Below are positions 28,873 to 38,394 of a stretch of DNA of 64,000 nt, one piece after another. The translations under genes and the position numbers were made by a program. Numbering within the stretch: position 1 is the first letter of the stretch; the number at the start of each line of letters is the position of its first letter. The notes beneath the pieces are model-generated. The model was not told the DNA's origin. It saw only the letters and a list, made by a program, of their open reading frames with translations, and made no database searches. The stretch comes from Plantactinospora endophytica (GTDB lineage Bacteria > Actinomycetota > Actinomycetes > Mycobacteriales > Micromonosporaceae): assembly GCF_016862915.1 (NCBI RefSeq), contig NZ_BONW01000022.1:124001-188000 (forward strand). The letters run 5' to 3'.

Positions 28873-31011
28873 ATGCGAATAAGGAAACCGACGGTCGTCG
28901 TACTGTCCACATTGCTGGCTGCCAGCCTCGGCGCCGTCACGGCGCCCTCGGTGGCGCTCGGCCAGCCGAGCACGGCGGTACCCGGCACGACGGCGGCGGA
29001 GCCCAACCAGGTCACCGGGCTGCGCGTCACCCAGGCCGACGGGTACGCCACCGTCGCCTGGACCCCGGTGCCCGGTGCCACCGACTACCAGATCGAGCGC
29101 ACCCCGGTCGACGCCTCGGACGTGGCGACCGGCCCGGCGGTGGTGGTCGGCGTCTGGCGGCCGAACCGTCAGATCAACAACGAGTCGCCGACCTTCGCCG
29201 ACGCCGGCTTCGACCCCGGCCTGCGGTTCCAGTGGCGGGTACGGGCCCGGATCGGCACCGCCGAGCAGCCGTACTCGGCACCGGTCACCGGCACCACGCT
29301 GGTGCCGTGGGGCAACCCGGCCGTCCCCGGCGAGAACCTGCGTACCCAGTGGGAGACCACCAAGGCGGCGCAGTACACCAGCGACGTCAACGAGTACGCC
29401 TACACCGCCGAGATCGACCGGCTCAGCGACCGGGTCCGGGTGGTGGAGATCGGCCGTACCGTGCTGGACCGGCCGATCAACATGCTGGTGATCGGCTACC
29501 CGGCACCGCCGGCCACCCCGGCGGCGGTCGCCGCGACCTCGCCGCTGGCGGTCAACTGCAACGTGCACGGCAACGAGCCCGGTGACCGGGAAGCCTGCCT
29601 GGTGCTGGCCCGCAAGCTGGCCTTCGGCACCGACGCCAAGACGGTCGACCTGCTCAAGCACACCACCGTGCTGATCGTGCCGACCATCAACGGCGACGGC
29701 CGGGCCGCCAACACCCGGGGCAACTCGACCGGGCAGGACCTCAACCGCGACTACTCGCTGATCCGTCAGCCGGAGACCGCGGCGTACGTCCGGATGCTGC
29801 GCGACTACCGGCCGGTGGCCGGCTACGACGGGCACGAGTACGGCAACTCCACCGCCGGTGACCTGCCGATGCTTCCGCCCCGGCACCAGAACGTGGCGAA
29901 GCAGATCTTCGACGAGTCGATGGACATGATCGAGGGTCACATGTACGTCGAGGGCGCCAAGGACGGCTGGTGGGCCTGCCCGTACGGCTGCCAGGGCGGC
30001 AGCAGCGTCGGGCTGAGCGAGGAGACCATCCTGCGCAACACGCTCGGCCTGAAGAACACCGTCAACTCGCTGCTGGAGCTGCGCAGCTCCGGCGGGCAGA
30101 CCCGGCCGGACGAGGGCAACTCGGCGAACAACCGGCGCCGCAAGACGTACTCGGCGCTCTGGACGTTCAGCCAGTTCCTCGACTACCACCGGGCCAACCT
30201 GCCGGCGATCAAGAAGGCCCGGGGCGAGGCGATCGAGTTCCAGGCGTCGAACGAGGGGCGGCTCGTCTTCCGGGGCTCCCGGCCGATCCCGCTGCACCCG
30301 GCACCGCACCCCGGTGAGGCGGGCCCGCGCGACGACCTGCCCGAGCCGGAGATGATCCTGGACGACGCGCCGTGTGCGTACAAGCTCACCGAGGAGCAGT
30401 ACAACGGGGCGCGTACCGACGGTCCGAACGACGTCGGTGCCACCGTGGCGCAGCGGATCGCCGCGCACGGCTGGAAGGTCGTCAAGGGCAGCGACGGGTA
30501 CTACGTGCCGCTGGCCCAGCCGGAGCGGGGCCTGATCCCGCTGCTGCTCGACGCCCAGGGCGCCGAGGAGTGGGTGGACGGCACCCGGGTCTACCCGACC
30601 CGTACCGGCCGGCACAACGGGCCGCTGACCATCAGTGGCTTCGCCTGTCTGGAGGACGCGACGGTGAACGGACCGGTCACCATCCGGCCCGGCGCCACCT
30701 TCATCGCCACCGGTACGACGATCAGCGGCCCGGTCAGCGCGGCCGGCGCCACCGGCGTCTTCCTCGGCGACAGCACCGTACGCGGCCCGGTGTCGATCTC
30801 CGGCACCACCGGCGCGGTCTCGCTGGTCGGCAACACGATCTCCGGCCCGGTCTCGGTGGCAGCGAACAACACCGGCAGCGACCCGGCCCTGATCGCCGGC
30901 AACTCGGTGAGCGGTCCGCTCAGCTGTGCGGCGAACAGCCCGACGCCCACCAACGTCGGAGTCGCCAACTCGGTGAACGGCCCGAAGTCGGGCCAGTGCG
31001 CGACGCTGTGA
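28873..31011 (+). CDS. Secreted M14 zinc carboxypeptidase with FN3-like and C-terminal repeat domains
   Basis: 712 residues from ATG 28873 (CGGAG upstream). A signal peptide (KPTVVVLSTLLAASLGAV...) is followed by a fibronectin-III-like domain (VTGLRVTQADGYATVAWTPV). The M14 catalytic domain has the zinc motif HGNE (His232, Glu235) in NVHGNEPGDREA, QDLNRDYSL, and the third ligand His321 in GYDGHEYG. The last about 120 residues repeat a short unit built on VNGPVTI / ISGPVSV / VRGPVSI, likely a small beta-helix. It probably trims peptides or cell-wall peptides outside the cell. The catalytic Glu lies in the later part of the domain and could not be fixed by eye. Confidence 0.85.
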   Translation: MRIRKPTVVVLSTLLAASLGAVTAPSVALGQPSTAVPGTTAAEPNQVTGLRVTQADGYATVAWTPVPGATDYQIERTPVDASDVATGPAVVVGVWRPNRQINNESPTFADAGFDPGLRFQWRVRARIGTAEQPYSAPVTGTTLVPWGNPAVPGENLRTQWETTKAAQYTSDVNEYAYTAEIDRLSDRVRVVEIGRTVLDRPINMLVIGYPAPPATPAAVAATSPLAVNCNVHGNEPGDREACLVLARKLAFGTDAKTVDLLKHTTVLIVPTINGDGRAANTRGNSTGQDLNRDYSLIRQPETAAYVRMLRDYRPVAGYDGHEYGNSTAGDLPMLPPRHQNVAKQIFDESMDMIEGHMYVEGAKDGWWACPYGCQGGSSVGLSEETILRNTLGLKNTVNSLLELRSSGGQTRPDEGNSANNRRRKTYSALWTFSQFLDYHRANLPAIKKARGEAIEFQASNEGRLVFRGSRPIPLHPAPHPGEAGPRDDLPEPEMILDDAPCAYKLTEEQYNGARTDGPNDVGATVAQRIAAHGWKVVKGSDGYYVPLAQPERGLIPLLLDAQGAEEWVDGTRVYPTRTGRHNGPLTISGFACLEDATVNGPVTIRPGATFIATGTTISGPVSAAGATGVFLGDSTVRGPVSISGTTGAVSLVGNTISGPVSVAANNTGSDPALIAGNSVSGPLSCAANSPTPTNVGVANSVNGPKSGQCATL

Positions 31012-31168
31012 CCAGCGGCGCCGTGCTCCGGTGTGCGCCGTGACCAGCGGCGTGTAACGGAAGAACCACGCACCACCCGCCGTACCGGTGGGTCGGGCCG
31101 CCGACGCCCGGCCCACCGGTACGGCATCCGTCCAGCCGTCGATCCGTCCGTCCGTCGTGGAGGTTGTC

Positions 31169-31879
31169 GTGTCCGAGCCGTCCATCCCGTCGACTCCGGC
31201 AGCCGGCTCCGCCGGACGGCGTGCGGCCGGGCGTACCCGGATCGGCCGGACCCGGTCCCGGGCGGCGCTGGCGCTGGCCGCGACCGCGCTGCTGGCCGGC
31301 ACTGTCGCCGGCTGCACCGACGACGGCCCGGACAGCCCGGACGCGGCGGCGGCCGGCTCCGGGGTCAGCGGCCCGCTCTGCGCGGCGCTGCCGTCCGGCA
31401 CCGACCCGGGCAACCCGGACGCGCTGGCCGACCAGCCCGGCGACGTGGCGTTGCAGTGGATCCCGGTGCTCACCCGCTTCGAGGCGGCGGTACGCGCGGC
31501 GGACCTCGGCGCCGAACTGCGCGCCCCCGGCGGGGTGACCATCCTGGCCCCCACCGACGACGCGTTCGGAAAGAAGTTCTCCGAGGAGAACCTCGACGAC
31601 CTGATGATCCACCGCAAAGACGAGCTGCGCGAACTGGTCCGGGCACACCTGGTGGCCGGCGCGCGCCCACTGGCCGACCTGGTCTCCGACGGCACCCTGC
31701 GTACCCTCGACGGCAGCACGGTGCCGGTCAGCGCGGCCGGCACGATGGCCCGGATCGGCGAGCAGGTGCAGAGCGTCTGTGCCGACTACCGGGTCGCCGG
31801 CGGGCGGATCCACATCGTCAACGGAGTGCTCGGCAAGCTGCCGACCACCTACGACCCGAACGCCGACTCCGGCCACTGA
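31169..31879 (+). CDS. Fasciclin-domain lipoprotein
   Basis: 236 residues from GTG 31169 with GGAGG nearby. After a basic region, LALAATALLAGTVAGC is a lipobox (TVAGC), so the protein is a lipoprotein processed by Lgt and LspA. Residues about 85-230 are a fasciclin (FAS1) domain: VLTRFEAAVRAADLGAELRAPGGVTILAPTDDAF (H1 motif region) and VAGGRIHIVNGVLGKLP (H2 region). FAS1 proteins mediate adhesion or matrix contacts, as in mycobacterial MPT70. Its last 31 bases overlap the 3' end of the convergent regulator gene. Confidence 0.85.
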   Translation: MSEPSIPSTPAAGSAGRRAAGRTRIGRTRSRAALALAATALLAGTVAGCTDDGPDSPDAAAAGSGVSGPLCAALPSGTDPGNPDALADQPGDVALQWIPVLTRFEAAVRAADLGAELRAPGGVTILAPTDDAFGKKFSEENLDDLMIHRKDELRELVRAHLVAGARPLADLVSDGTLRTLDGSTVPVSAAGTMARIGEQVQSVCADYRVAGGRIHIVNGVLGKLPTTYDPNADSGH

Positions 31880-34800
31880 CCCGACCGCCGACCGGCCCCG
31901 GCACCACCGGCCAGTACGGCGTCCAGCGGCGCCTCCCGGCCGTACCGGTGCGCCAGGGCGAAGCCGCCGCCACCGGGTACCAGAAGCTGGTGGGGCGGGG
32001 CGTCCAACTGGGCCCGCAGGGCCCGCTCGGTCGCCTCGGTGTCCGCCCGCTCGCAGGCCGGTACCGGCGCACCGATCTCCTCCCGGATCCGGTCGGCCGC
32101 ACCGAGCAGCCGGGCACCGCGCACCGGGTCGCCGTCCTGCCGGGCCACCTCGGCGAGCGCCTCCAGCACACTGGCGGTACGCCACCGGTCGCCGACCTGG
32201 CGGTGCGCGGCCAGGCTGAGCCGCAGGTGCCGGGCGGCCCGCCGGGTACGCCCACCACGCAGGTCGACCAGGCCACGCAGGTTGTGCGCCCAGCCGACCC
32301 CCTCCGGGAAGCCGATCGCGGAGTACCGGTTCAGGGCCACGTCCAGCAGTGCCGACGCCCGGTCGACGTCGCCCCGGTAGAGCGCGACCGCACCGAGGTT
32401 CATCAGCGCGCTCGCGGCGGCCAGCGCGTCACCGAGCCGCTCGTGCCGGCGCAGGCTCGCCCACAGCCGCGAGTCGGCCCGGTCCAGGTCACCCGCGAGC
32501 CAGGCGGTGAAGCCGCGCAGTTCGGTGATCTGCGCCTCGCCCCACTCGTCGTCGCAGTCGGCGAAGATGGCACCGGCGACGGCCAGGTGGGAGGCGGACT
32601 CGGCGTACCGGCCCTGCTCCCGGGCCACCGAGCCGAGAATCTGCTCCACCTGCGCCTCGGCCCGCCGGTTCCGGGTGAGTTGGCAGGCCGCCCGGGCCAG
32701 CTCGGCGTGCCGGGTCGCGGCCGGATAGTCGCAGGCCAGCATCGCCAGCATGGCCGCACCGATACCGGCCCGGACCCGCAGCGCGGCCGGGGCGTCCGGA
32801 TGCCGGGCCAGCGCGGCGGCCAGCCAGCCGTGCCCCTCCCGGTAGTTCCCCTCCAGCCGGCAGTACATCGACAGCGCGGCGGCCAGCCGCAGGTCGCCGT
32901 GCGCGGGCCCGCCGGCACCGGCCTCGGCCAGCCAGACCATCGCGGACCGCAGGTTCGGCTCCTCGGCACGCAGCCGGGCCAGCCACCAGTCCCGGGCGGC
33001 GCCACGCAGCCGGGCGTCGGCCCGCGCCGCCAGGTTCAGGCAGTACGTCGCCAGCGCCTGCCGGGCGCCCACCTCGGCACCGGAGGCGACCAGCCGGGCC
33101 AACGCGTGCCGCCGGATCGGCGCCAGCATCCGGTAACGGGTCCGGCCGGCCGGCTCGATCGTCCCGGTCTGCCCCGGCGGCGCGACCGAACCCGACTGAC
33201 CACCCCGCTCCGGCAGACCGACCGAACCCGCCGGCAGGACCGAAGCCGTTGTTTTGGGCGGAGCTGCTGGCGTGGCCGATCCGGTCGGATCGGTCGGGTT
33301 GGTCGGATCGGTCGGGTCGGTCGGGTCCGTCGGATCGGTCGGATCGCGCGGCTCCGCCGGACCCGGCGGTACTGGTTCCACCAGGGACGCCTCGACGAGC
33401 GCGGCCAGGGCGGCCGACGCCGACGGGCCACCGATCGCCCGAGCCGCCTCGGCGTCGAATCCGCCCAGGCAGACCGAGAGCCGGTCGAACAGCCGGCAGG
33501 CGTCGGCGTCCAACAGGGCCAGACTGGACTCGACCGCCTCGGCGACGCTGCGGTGCCGGTCCGGTGGTCTCGGGTCGGGGCTGCGCAGCAGCCGTACGTC
33601 GGTGTGCAGCCGGGCGATGATCTCGTGCACCGTCAGCATCGGCGTACGGGCCGCGGCCAGCTCGATCGCCAACGGCAGCCCGTCCAGGTCGACACAGAGC
33701 CGGGCAACCGCGTCGGCACTGCCCTCCGGGATCGGCCGACCGGCGAACTCCCGGGCCCGTTCGAGGAAGAGCCGGGTGGCCGGATGGGCGGCCAGTGCCG
33801 CAAGACTGTGCCCGCCGTCCGCCTCGGGTACGGCGAGCGTCGGTACCCGGACCCGCGACTCGGCGGGCAGCCGCAGCGCCACCCGACTGGTCGCCAGCAC
33901 CCGCAGCTCCGGACAGCGGGACAGCAGCCGGTCCACCAGCTCCGCACAGCCGGTGACCAGGTGTTCGCAGTTGTCCAGCACCAGCAGTGCCCGGACCGGG
34001 CCGAGGTCGGTGGCGAGCGCGTCGACGAGGTCCCGCCCCACGTCCGGTACGCCGAGCGCCGCCGCCACCGCCTGCGGCACCCGTACCGGGCTCTCCACCG
34101 AGGTCAGGTCGACGAACCAGACCGGCCGGTCGGTGACCGCGCCCGCCGCCGCGACCGCCAACCGGGTCTTGCCCGCCCCGCCGGTGCCGGTGAGCGTGAC
34201 GAGGCGGTGCCCGCGCAGACGCTCGGCGACGACGTCGAGCAGTTCGTCGCGGCCGAGCAGGGCGGTCAGCGGTACCGGCAGCCGGGCGGCCGGACGCGGC
34301 CGGGACACCGGCGGGCCGGCGGCAACCTCCGGGACGGCTGCCGGCCGGGACGCCGTCGCCCAGTCCTCGGGCAGCTCGCCACCGCGCACCGCCGCCGCGA
34401 GTACGCACACCCGGCCGGCCGGCTCGACGCCCAACTGCTCCAGGAAGACCTCCCGGGCCCGCCCGTACACCTCGGCGGCGGCCCGGCGCCCGCCGTCCAG
34501 GTACGCGGCGACGAGCAGCAGCTCCCACAGCCGGGCCCGCAGCGGGTGCACGGCCACCGCCGAGGTCAGCTCGGCGACCCCGGCCCGGGCCACCCGGGCG
34601 GCGGTCGCCCCGGCGGCCACCACGGCCCGGTCCGCGACCGGGCCACCGGCGGCGGTGTGCGCGGTCACGGCGAGCCGCAGCGCGCACTCCCAACGCTCCT
34701 CGAAGGCGTCGACCCGGGCCTGCCGCAGCCGAGCCAACTCGACCTCGGCCCATCCCGAGGGACAGAGCCGGAAGAGGTCGCAGGATCCGGCACCGGCCTC

Positions 34801-35499
34801 CGCCCCCGGCCGCCCGCCCTCGACCGCCGACACCCGGCGCACCGCAGCCTCCACCGCCGGCAGCCCGTCCTCGACCGCCGATACCCGCTGGACCGCAGCC
34901 TCCACCGCCGGCCGCCCGCCCTCGACCATCGGCACCCGGTGCAGCGCGTCCGGGGCCGCTCCGGCAGCGGACTGGACGCGAGCGGCGGCCAGCGGCTCCG
35001 GTGTCCCGGCCGGGACGTGCCGGGCGGGTGCCACCGGGTCGGGCCAGACGGCCAGGGCGGCCCGGAACAGCCGGCCGGCGGCACGCAGCTCACCGGCCGC
35101 CATGCGACGCCGGGCCCGGCCGAGCAGCCGGGTGAACCGGGTCGCGTCGATCCGACCGCTGGGCATCCGGAGCAGGTATCCGGTGGGCCGGATCTCCAGC
35201 GTGCCCGGTGCACCGCAGCCGGCCAGCGTGGTCGCCAGCAGTGCGGCCGGCCGGTCCAGGGGACGGGCACCGGCCCGGGCCAGCGCGTCCCGGCCGGCGA
35301 GTGCGGCCAGCAGTTCGGCTTCCGGTACGGGCTCGTTCGGCCGCAGGGCGAGCAGGCCGAGCAGTGCCGCCGCGCCGTCCGGCAGCGCGACCGGCCCCCG
35401 GGGTCCGACCAGTCGGACCGGCCCGAGCAGCCGTACTCCGCCCCGGGCGGCCTGCCACCGCTCGGTCCTGGCATGTTGATCAGGCACGCTGTGCCGCAA
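31849..35499 (-). CDS. AfsR/SARP-type regulator: winged helix, split BTAD, NB-ARC ATPase, TPR
   Basis: 1,216 residues from TTG 35499 (GTG 35487 possible). Residues 20-110 are an OmpR-like winged helix of SARP proteins. A bacterial transcriptional activation domain follows but is split by an insert of about 100 residues containing a 17-residue tandem repeat. The STAND ATPase has Walker A GTGGAGKTRLA (about residue 436), Walker B LLVLDNCEHL and the GLPLAIELAAAR motif. A PTD-rich linker then leads into TPR helices. Such proteins activate secondary metabolism or development genes in response to nucleotide state. The target is unknown; heptamer repeats upstream of the carboxypeptidase gene are a candidate. 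Confidence 0.88.
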   Translation of the reverse strand: MRHSVPDQHARTERWQAARGGVRLLGPVRLVGPRGPVALPDGAAALLGLLALRPNEPVPEAELLAALAGRDALARAGARPLDRPAALLATTLAGCGAPGTLEIRPTGYLLRMPSGRIDATRFTRLLGRARRRMAAGELRAAGRLFRAALAVWPDPVAPARHVPAGTPEPLAAARVQSAAGAAPDALHRVPMVEGGRPAVEAAVQRVSAVEDGLPAVEAAVRRVSAVEGGRPGAEAGAGSCDLFRLCPSGWAEVELARLRQARVDAFEERWECALRLAVTAHTAAGGPVADRAVVAAGATAARVARAGVAELTSAVAVHPLRARLWELLLVAAYLDGGRRAAAEVYGRAREVFLEQLGVEPAGRVCVLAAAVRGGELPEDWATASRPAAVPEVAAGPPVSRPRPAARLPVPLTALLGRDELLDVVAERLRGHRLVTLTGTGGAGKTRLAVAAAGAVTDRPVWFVDLTSVESPVRVPQAVAAALGVPDVGRDLVDALATDLGPVRALLVLDNCEHLVTGCAELVDRLLSRCPELRVLATSRVALRLPAESRVRVPTLAVPEADGGHSLAALAAHPATRLFLERAREFAGRPIPEGSADAVARLCVDLDGLPLAIELAAARTPMLTVHEIIARLHTDVRLLRSPDPRPPDRHRSVAEAVESSLALLDADACRLFDRLSVCLGGFDAEAARAIGGPSASAALAALVEASLVEPVPPGPAEPRDPTDPTDPTDPTDPTNPTDPTGSATPAAPPKTTASVLPAGSVGLPERGGQSGSVAPPGQTGTIEPAGRTRYRMLAPIRRHALARLVASGAEVGARQALATYCLNLAARADARLRGAARDWWLARLRAEEPNLRSAMVWLAEAGAGGPAHGDLRLAAALSMYCRLEGNYREGHGWLAAALARHPDAPAALRVRAGIGAAMLAMLACDYPAATRHAELARAACQLTRNRRAEAQVEQILGSVAREQGRYAESASHLAVAGAIFADCDDEWGEAQITELRGFTAWLAGDLDRADSRLWASLRRHERLGDALAAASALMNLGAVALYRGDVDRASALLDVALNRYSAIGFPEGVGWAHNLRGLVDLRGGRTRRAARHLRLSLAAHRQVGDRWRTASVLEALAEVARQDGDPVRGARLLGAADRIREEIGAPVPACERADTEATERALRAQLDAPPHQLLVPGGGGFALAHRYGREAPLDAVLAGGAGAGRRSGQWPESAFGS
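33282..33348. repeat. 9-bp repeats encoding a (Asp-Pro-Thr)n linker
   Basis: About seven copies of GGTCGGATC / GGTCGGGTC on the + strand encode DPT triplets on the minus-strand regulator, between its ATPase part and its TPR part. Confidence 0.8.
34818..34937. repeat. 51-bp tandem repeat inside the AfsR-like gene
   Basis: Units begin at 34818, 34869 and 34920 (two full copies and one partial), each starting CCTCGACC. They encode a 17-residue repeat (VSAVEDGLPAVEAAVRR type) inserted into the BTAD. The period keeps the frame. Confidence 0.85.
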
Positions 35500-35677
35500 C
35501 TGGGAGCCCTCACCTTCGCTCCCGGGTAGTGTGCGCGACGCGGCGGCGTGCGGGGCATCCTCCCGACCGGTCGGTTAGCCGACGAACCGGACGGTCCGGC
35601 GGGATCCGCTCGGGCAGCGGCCAGGTTCGATTCGGACACCGCCCCGTCGACCGGGTCCGGCTCCGGCATCCGAAGAT

Positions 35678-35698
35678 CCGCCGGGGGTCACCCGGCGG
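35678..35698 (-). terminator. Hairpin after the FAD monooxygenase gene
   Basis: CCGCCGGG and CCCGGCGG (8-bp arms) flank a five-base loop, 16 bases past the monooxygenase stop. The rest of 35500-35713 holds no gene and should contain the AfsR-like promoter; I could not define it. Confidence 0.55.
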
Positions 35699-35713
35699 CC
35701 GACCCCCGGTCGA

Positions 35714-36913
35714 TCACTCCGGTGGCCGCCACTGGGCCGCGACGCTGGCCGCGCTGCCCAGCAGCCGGGGCGTGATGGTGCCGAGGGCGGCGTCCCGGGC
35801 CCGCAGCGCCAGCCGGCCCCGGGCCTGCAACACCGCCGACATCCGCCGGGTCTGCCGGACCACGGTGACGGTCCGGGGACGACGCTGCCGGCTGTACGCC
35901 TCGACCGCCTCCCGCAGCGCCGGACCGGGAATCGCCTCCCGGACCACCGAGCGCAGCGTGGCGGCGTCCTCGAGCGCGAGGCAGGCGCCCTGACCCAGGT
36001 GGTGCGGCATGGCGTGCGCGGAGTCGCCGAGCAGCACCACCCCACCGGTGCCGATCGGGAAGCCGTAGGTGCGGGGCAGCGGGCGCAGCTCGCGTACCTC
36101 CTGCTGGACCAGGTCCTCCGGCTCGGTGGCGGCGAGCAGGTCGCCGATCGGGGCCGGCCAGTTCGCGAACCAGCGCCGGAGCAGGCTGAGCTGGGTGGCC
36201 GGCGACTCGGGGCGGGACGCGCCGGCCGCCGTCGCCACCCAGTAGATGCCGCCCCGGGTGGAGCCGCCGGACGCGCCCCGGTCGCCGAGCGAGGCCGCGA
36301 CGAACCGGTAACCGGCGCCGAGGGTCTCGCCGTCCACCGGCCGGTCGGCCGGGAGCTGGGGTGCCCGGTACCAGGGGATGACCGCCCGCCAGGCGGCGCA
36401 GCCGGAGCTGACCACGGTGGCCTCCGGCGCGAGCCGGCGGCGTACCGCGCTGTCGATGCCGTCGGCCGCGACCACCAGGTCGGCCTCGTAGCTGCCGCGC
36501 CCGTCGCCGACCGCGGGACGCTCGCCGTCCTCGGCCCGCACCGTCCGGACCTCGACCCCGGTCCGGATCTCCACCCGGTCGCCGAGGCCGGCGACCAGCG
36601 CGTCGTGCAGGTCCTCCCGGTGTACGACCACAGGTGCGCGCTCGCCGAGCCCGGGGCGCGGCTGGACCAGCCACTGCCCGTCGGGGCGCCGGACCCCGAC
36701 GTCCGGCAGCGGAGTCGCGATCGCGGCCAGCCCCTCCCCGAGGCCGAGAGCACGCAGCGCGCGTACCCCGTTGGGCCAGAGCACCAGCGCGGTACGCCCG
36801 GCGCGGACCCGGTCGTCCCGTTCGAGCAGGGTCACCTGCCATCCGGACCGGGCCAGCGCGCCTGCGGTCGCCAGCCCGCCGATTCCGGCGCCCACCACCA
36901 CAGCCGTACGCAT
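35714..36913 (-). CDS. FAD-dependent aromatic-ring-type monooxygenase
   Basis: 399 residues from ATG 36913, preceded by GGGGGAG; TTG 36934 is in frame but less likely. VVVGAGIGGLATAGALARSG is the FAD-binding GxGxxG motif. VVAADGIDSAVRR holds the DG motif of class A flavin hydroxylases, and VVLLGDSAHAMPHHLGQGACLALEDAA the GD motif. These hydroxylases act on aromatic or polyketide-like compounds. It begins 18 bases after lgt and is probably cotranscribed with it, the last gene of this minus-strand run. Substrate unknown. Confidence 0.87.
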   Translation of the reverse strand: MRTAVVVGAGIGGLATAGALARSGWQVTLLERDDRVRAGRTALVLWPNGVRALRALGLGEGLAAIATPLPDVGVRRPDGQWLVQPRPGLGERAPVVVHREDLHDALVAGLGDRVEIRTGVEVRTVRAEDGERPAVGDGRGSYEADLVVAADGIDSAVRRRLAPEATVVSSGCAAWRAVIPWYRAPQLPADRPVDGETLGAGYRFVAASLGDRGASGGSTRGGIYWVATAAGASRPESPATQLSLLRRWFANWPAPIGDLLAATEPEDLVQQEVRELRPLPRTYGFPIGTGGVVLLGDSAHAMPHHLGQGACLALEDAATLRSVVREAIPGPALREAVEAYSRQRRPRTVTVVRQTRRMSAVLQARGRLALRARDAALGTITPRLLGSAASVAAQWRPPE

Positions 36914-36930
36914 CGGGCCGGCTCCCCCGC

Positions 36931-38165
36931 TCAACGATCCCGGTCGGCGGTTCCCGGGGCGGCCCCGGCGTCGGCCGGCTCGCCGTCCCGGTCGGCCGGC
37001 TGCCCGGCACCGGCCGGTTCCCCGGCGCTCTCCGGCGACGCTGCCGCACTGGCCGGCACGGGCTCGCCGTCGACGCCGGTCCGATCGTCGTCGTCGCCGT
37101 CGGAGTCGTCGTCCGGGTCGAGCTGTCCGGCCGGAGCCGGTGCGGGCGGCACCTCGCCGGTCTCCCGGTAGCGCCGGAACTCCTCCTCGGTCACCACCTG
37201 GTACGCGCTGGGTATCCCGACCGCGGCCGGCTCCCGGGAGACGTCGACCTGGGACACGTCACCACCGGCGGCCCCGCCCCCGGCCAGCGGGGCGGCCACG
37301 CCACCGACCGGCACCAGGAACTCCTGCGGGCCGCGCACCCGGACGAAGTAGACCAGCGCGCCGAGGAAGACGAGGGCGGCAGTCCAGACGTTCAACCGGG
37401 TGCCGAGGATCTCGTTCGCCTCGTCGGTACGCATCATCTCGATCCAGAACCGGCCGGCGGTGTAGCCCATCACGTAGAGCGCGAAGGCGCGGCCCCGACC
37501 GAATTTGAACCGCCGGTCGAGCAGCAGCACCAGGCCGGCGACGCCGACGTTCCAGAGCGCCTCGTAGAGGAAGGTCGGGTGGAACAGCCCCTGTTCGAGG
37601 ATGGGGTTGCCGCTGTCGTCGCGGAGCGCGTGCCCCGGGTTCGCCGGATCCATCCGGTGGATCTCCAGGCCCCAGGGCAGCGTGGTCGGCCCGCCGAACA
37701 GCTCGTTGTTGAACCAGTTGCCGATCCGGCCGACCGCCTGGGCCAGCGGCAGGCCCGGGGCAGCAGCGTCGGCCACCGCGGTCAGCGGCAGGCCGAGTTG
37801 CCGGACGGCCAGCCAGGCACCGACCGCGCCGCCCGCGATGGCGCCCCAGACGCCGAGCCCGCCCTCCCAGATGTAGAGAGCCCGGACCGGGTCACCGCCC
37901 TCGCCGAAGTAGGCGCCGGGTGAGGTGATCACGTGGTATATCCGGGCACCGACGATGCCGAACGGCACCGCCCAGACCGCGATGTCCAGCACCGCCCACG
38001 GGGCGACGCCCCGGCGGCGCAGTCGCAGCTCGGTCACCACGCAGGCGACCACGATTCCGAGCACGATGCAGAGCGCGTAGGCCCGGACCGGCACCGGCCC
38101 GAGCTGCCACACGGCGGTGGCGGGGCTCGGCAGGGCCGCCTGAGGAGAGAGCGAGGCGAGGGTCA
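36931..38165 (-). CDS. lgt: Prolipoprotein diacylglyceryl transferase
   Basis: About 411 residues from GTG 38165; the open frame reaches 38226. TAGCCT lies eight bases before GTG 38165, which suggests a near-leaderless mRNA. The enzyme transfers diacylglycerol from phosphatidylglycerol to the lipobox Cys of prolipoproteins in the membrane. Family signatures are ARIYHVIT, the Lgt motif AVGRIGNWFNNELFG, HPTFLYEALWNV and GRFWIEMMRTDEA. Seven membrane segments are visible. The C-terminal about 110 residues are a hydrophilic Asp/Pro/Ala-rich tail common in actinobacterial Lgt. The position after trpA is conserved in actinomycetes. Confidence 0.95.
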
Positions 38166-38394
38166 CGGGTGCACAGGCTACCGTCGTTACCCCGGCCGGC
38201 GGCACCCCGGTCCGGTTGTCGACCACAGGTGATTTCCGGCCGGATCGTCCCGCTGGACACGCCGAAGCGCCCCGCCGACCGTTTTCCGGTAGGCCCGGAA
38301 GGCCCGCCCGCCCGCCGGCGACGCGTGCGGTCGGCAGCGCGAGATCGGGCGGCCCACCGTGGCGGGGCGGGGTCAGCGGGGCGAGGCTGGTGGG

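Noticed and set aside
33254-35479. A 741-codon Ser/Arg/Thr-rich + strand frame
   Set aside because: Composition is that expected from the antisense of an Ala/Arg/Leu-rich protein; no motif.
31033-35529. A 1,498-codon + strand frame opposite the AfsR-like gene
   Set aside because: Shadow of the minus-strand gene. No recognisable domain, no ribosome site, and it cuts through the real fasciclin gene in another frame.
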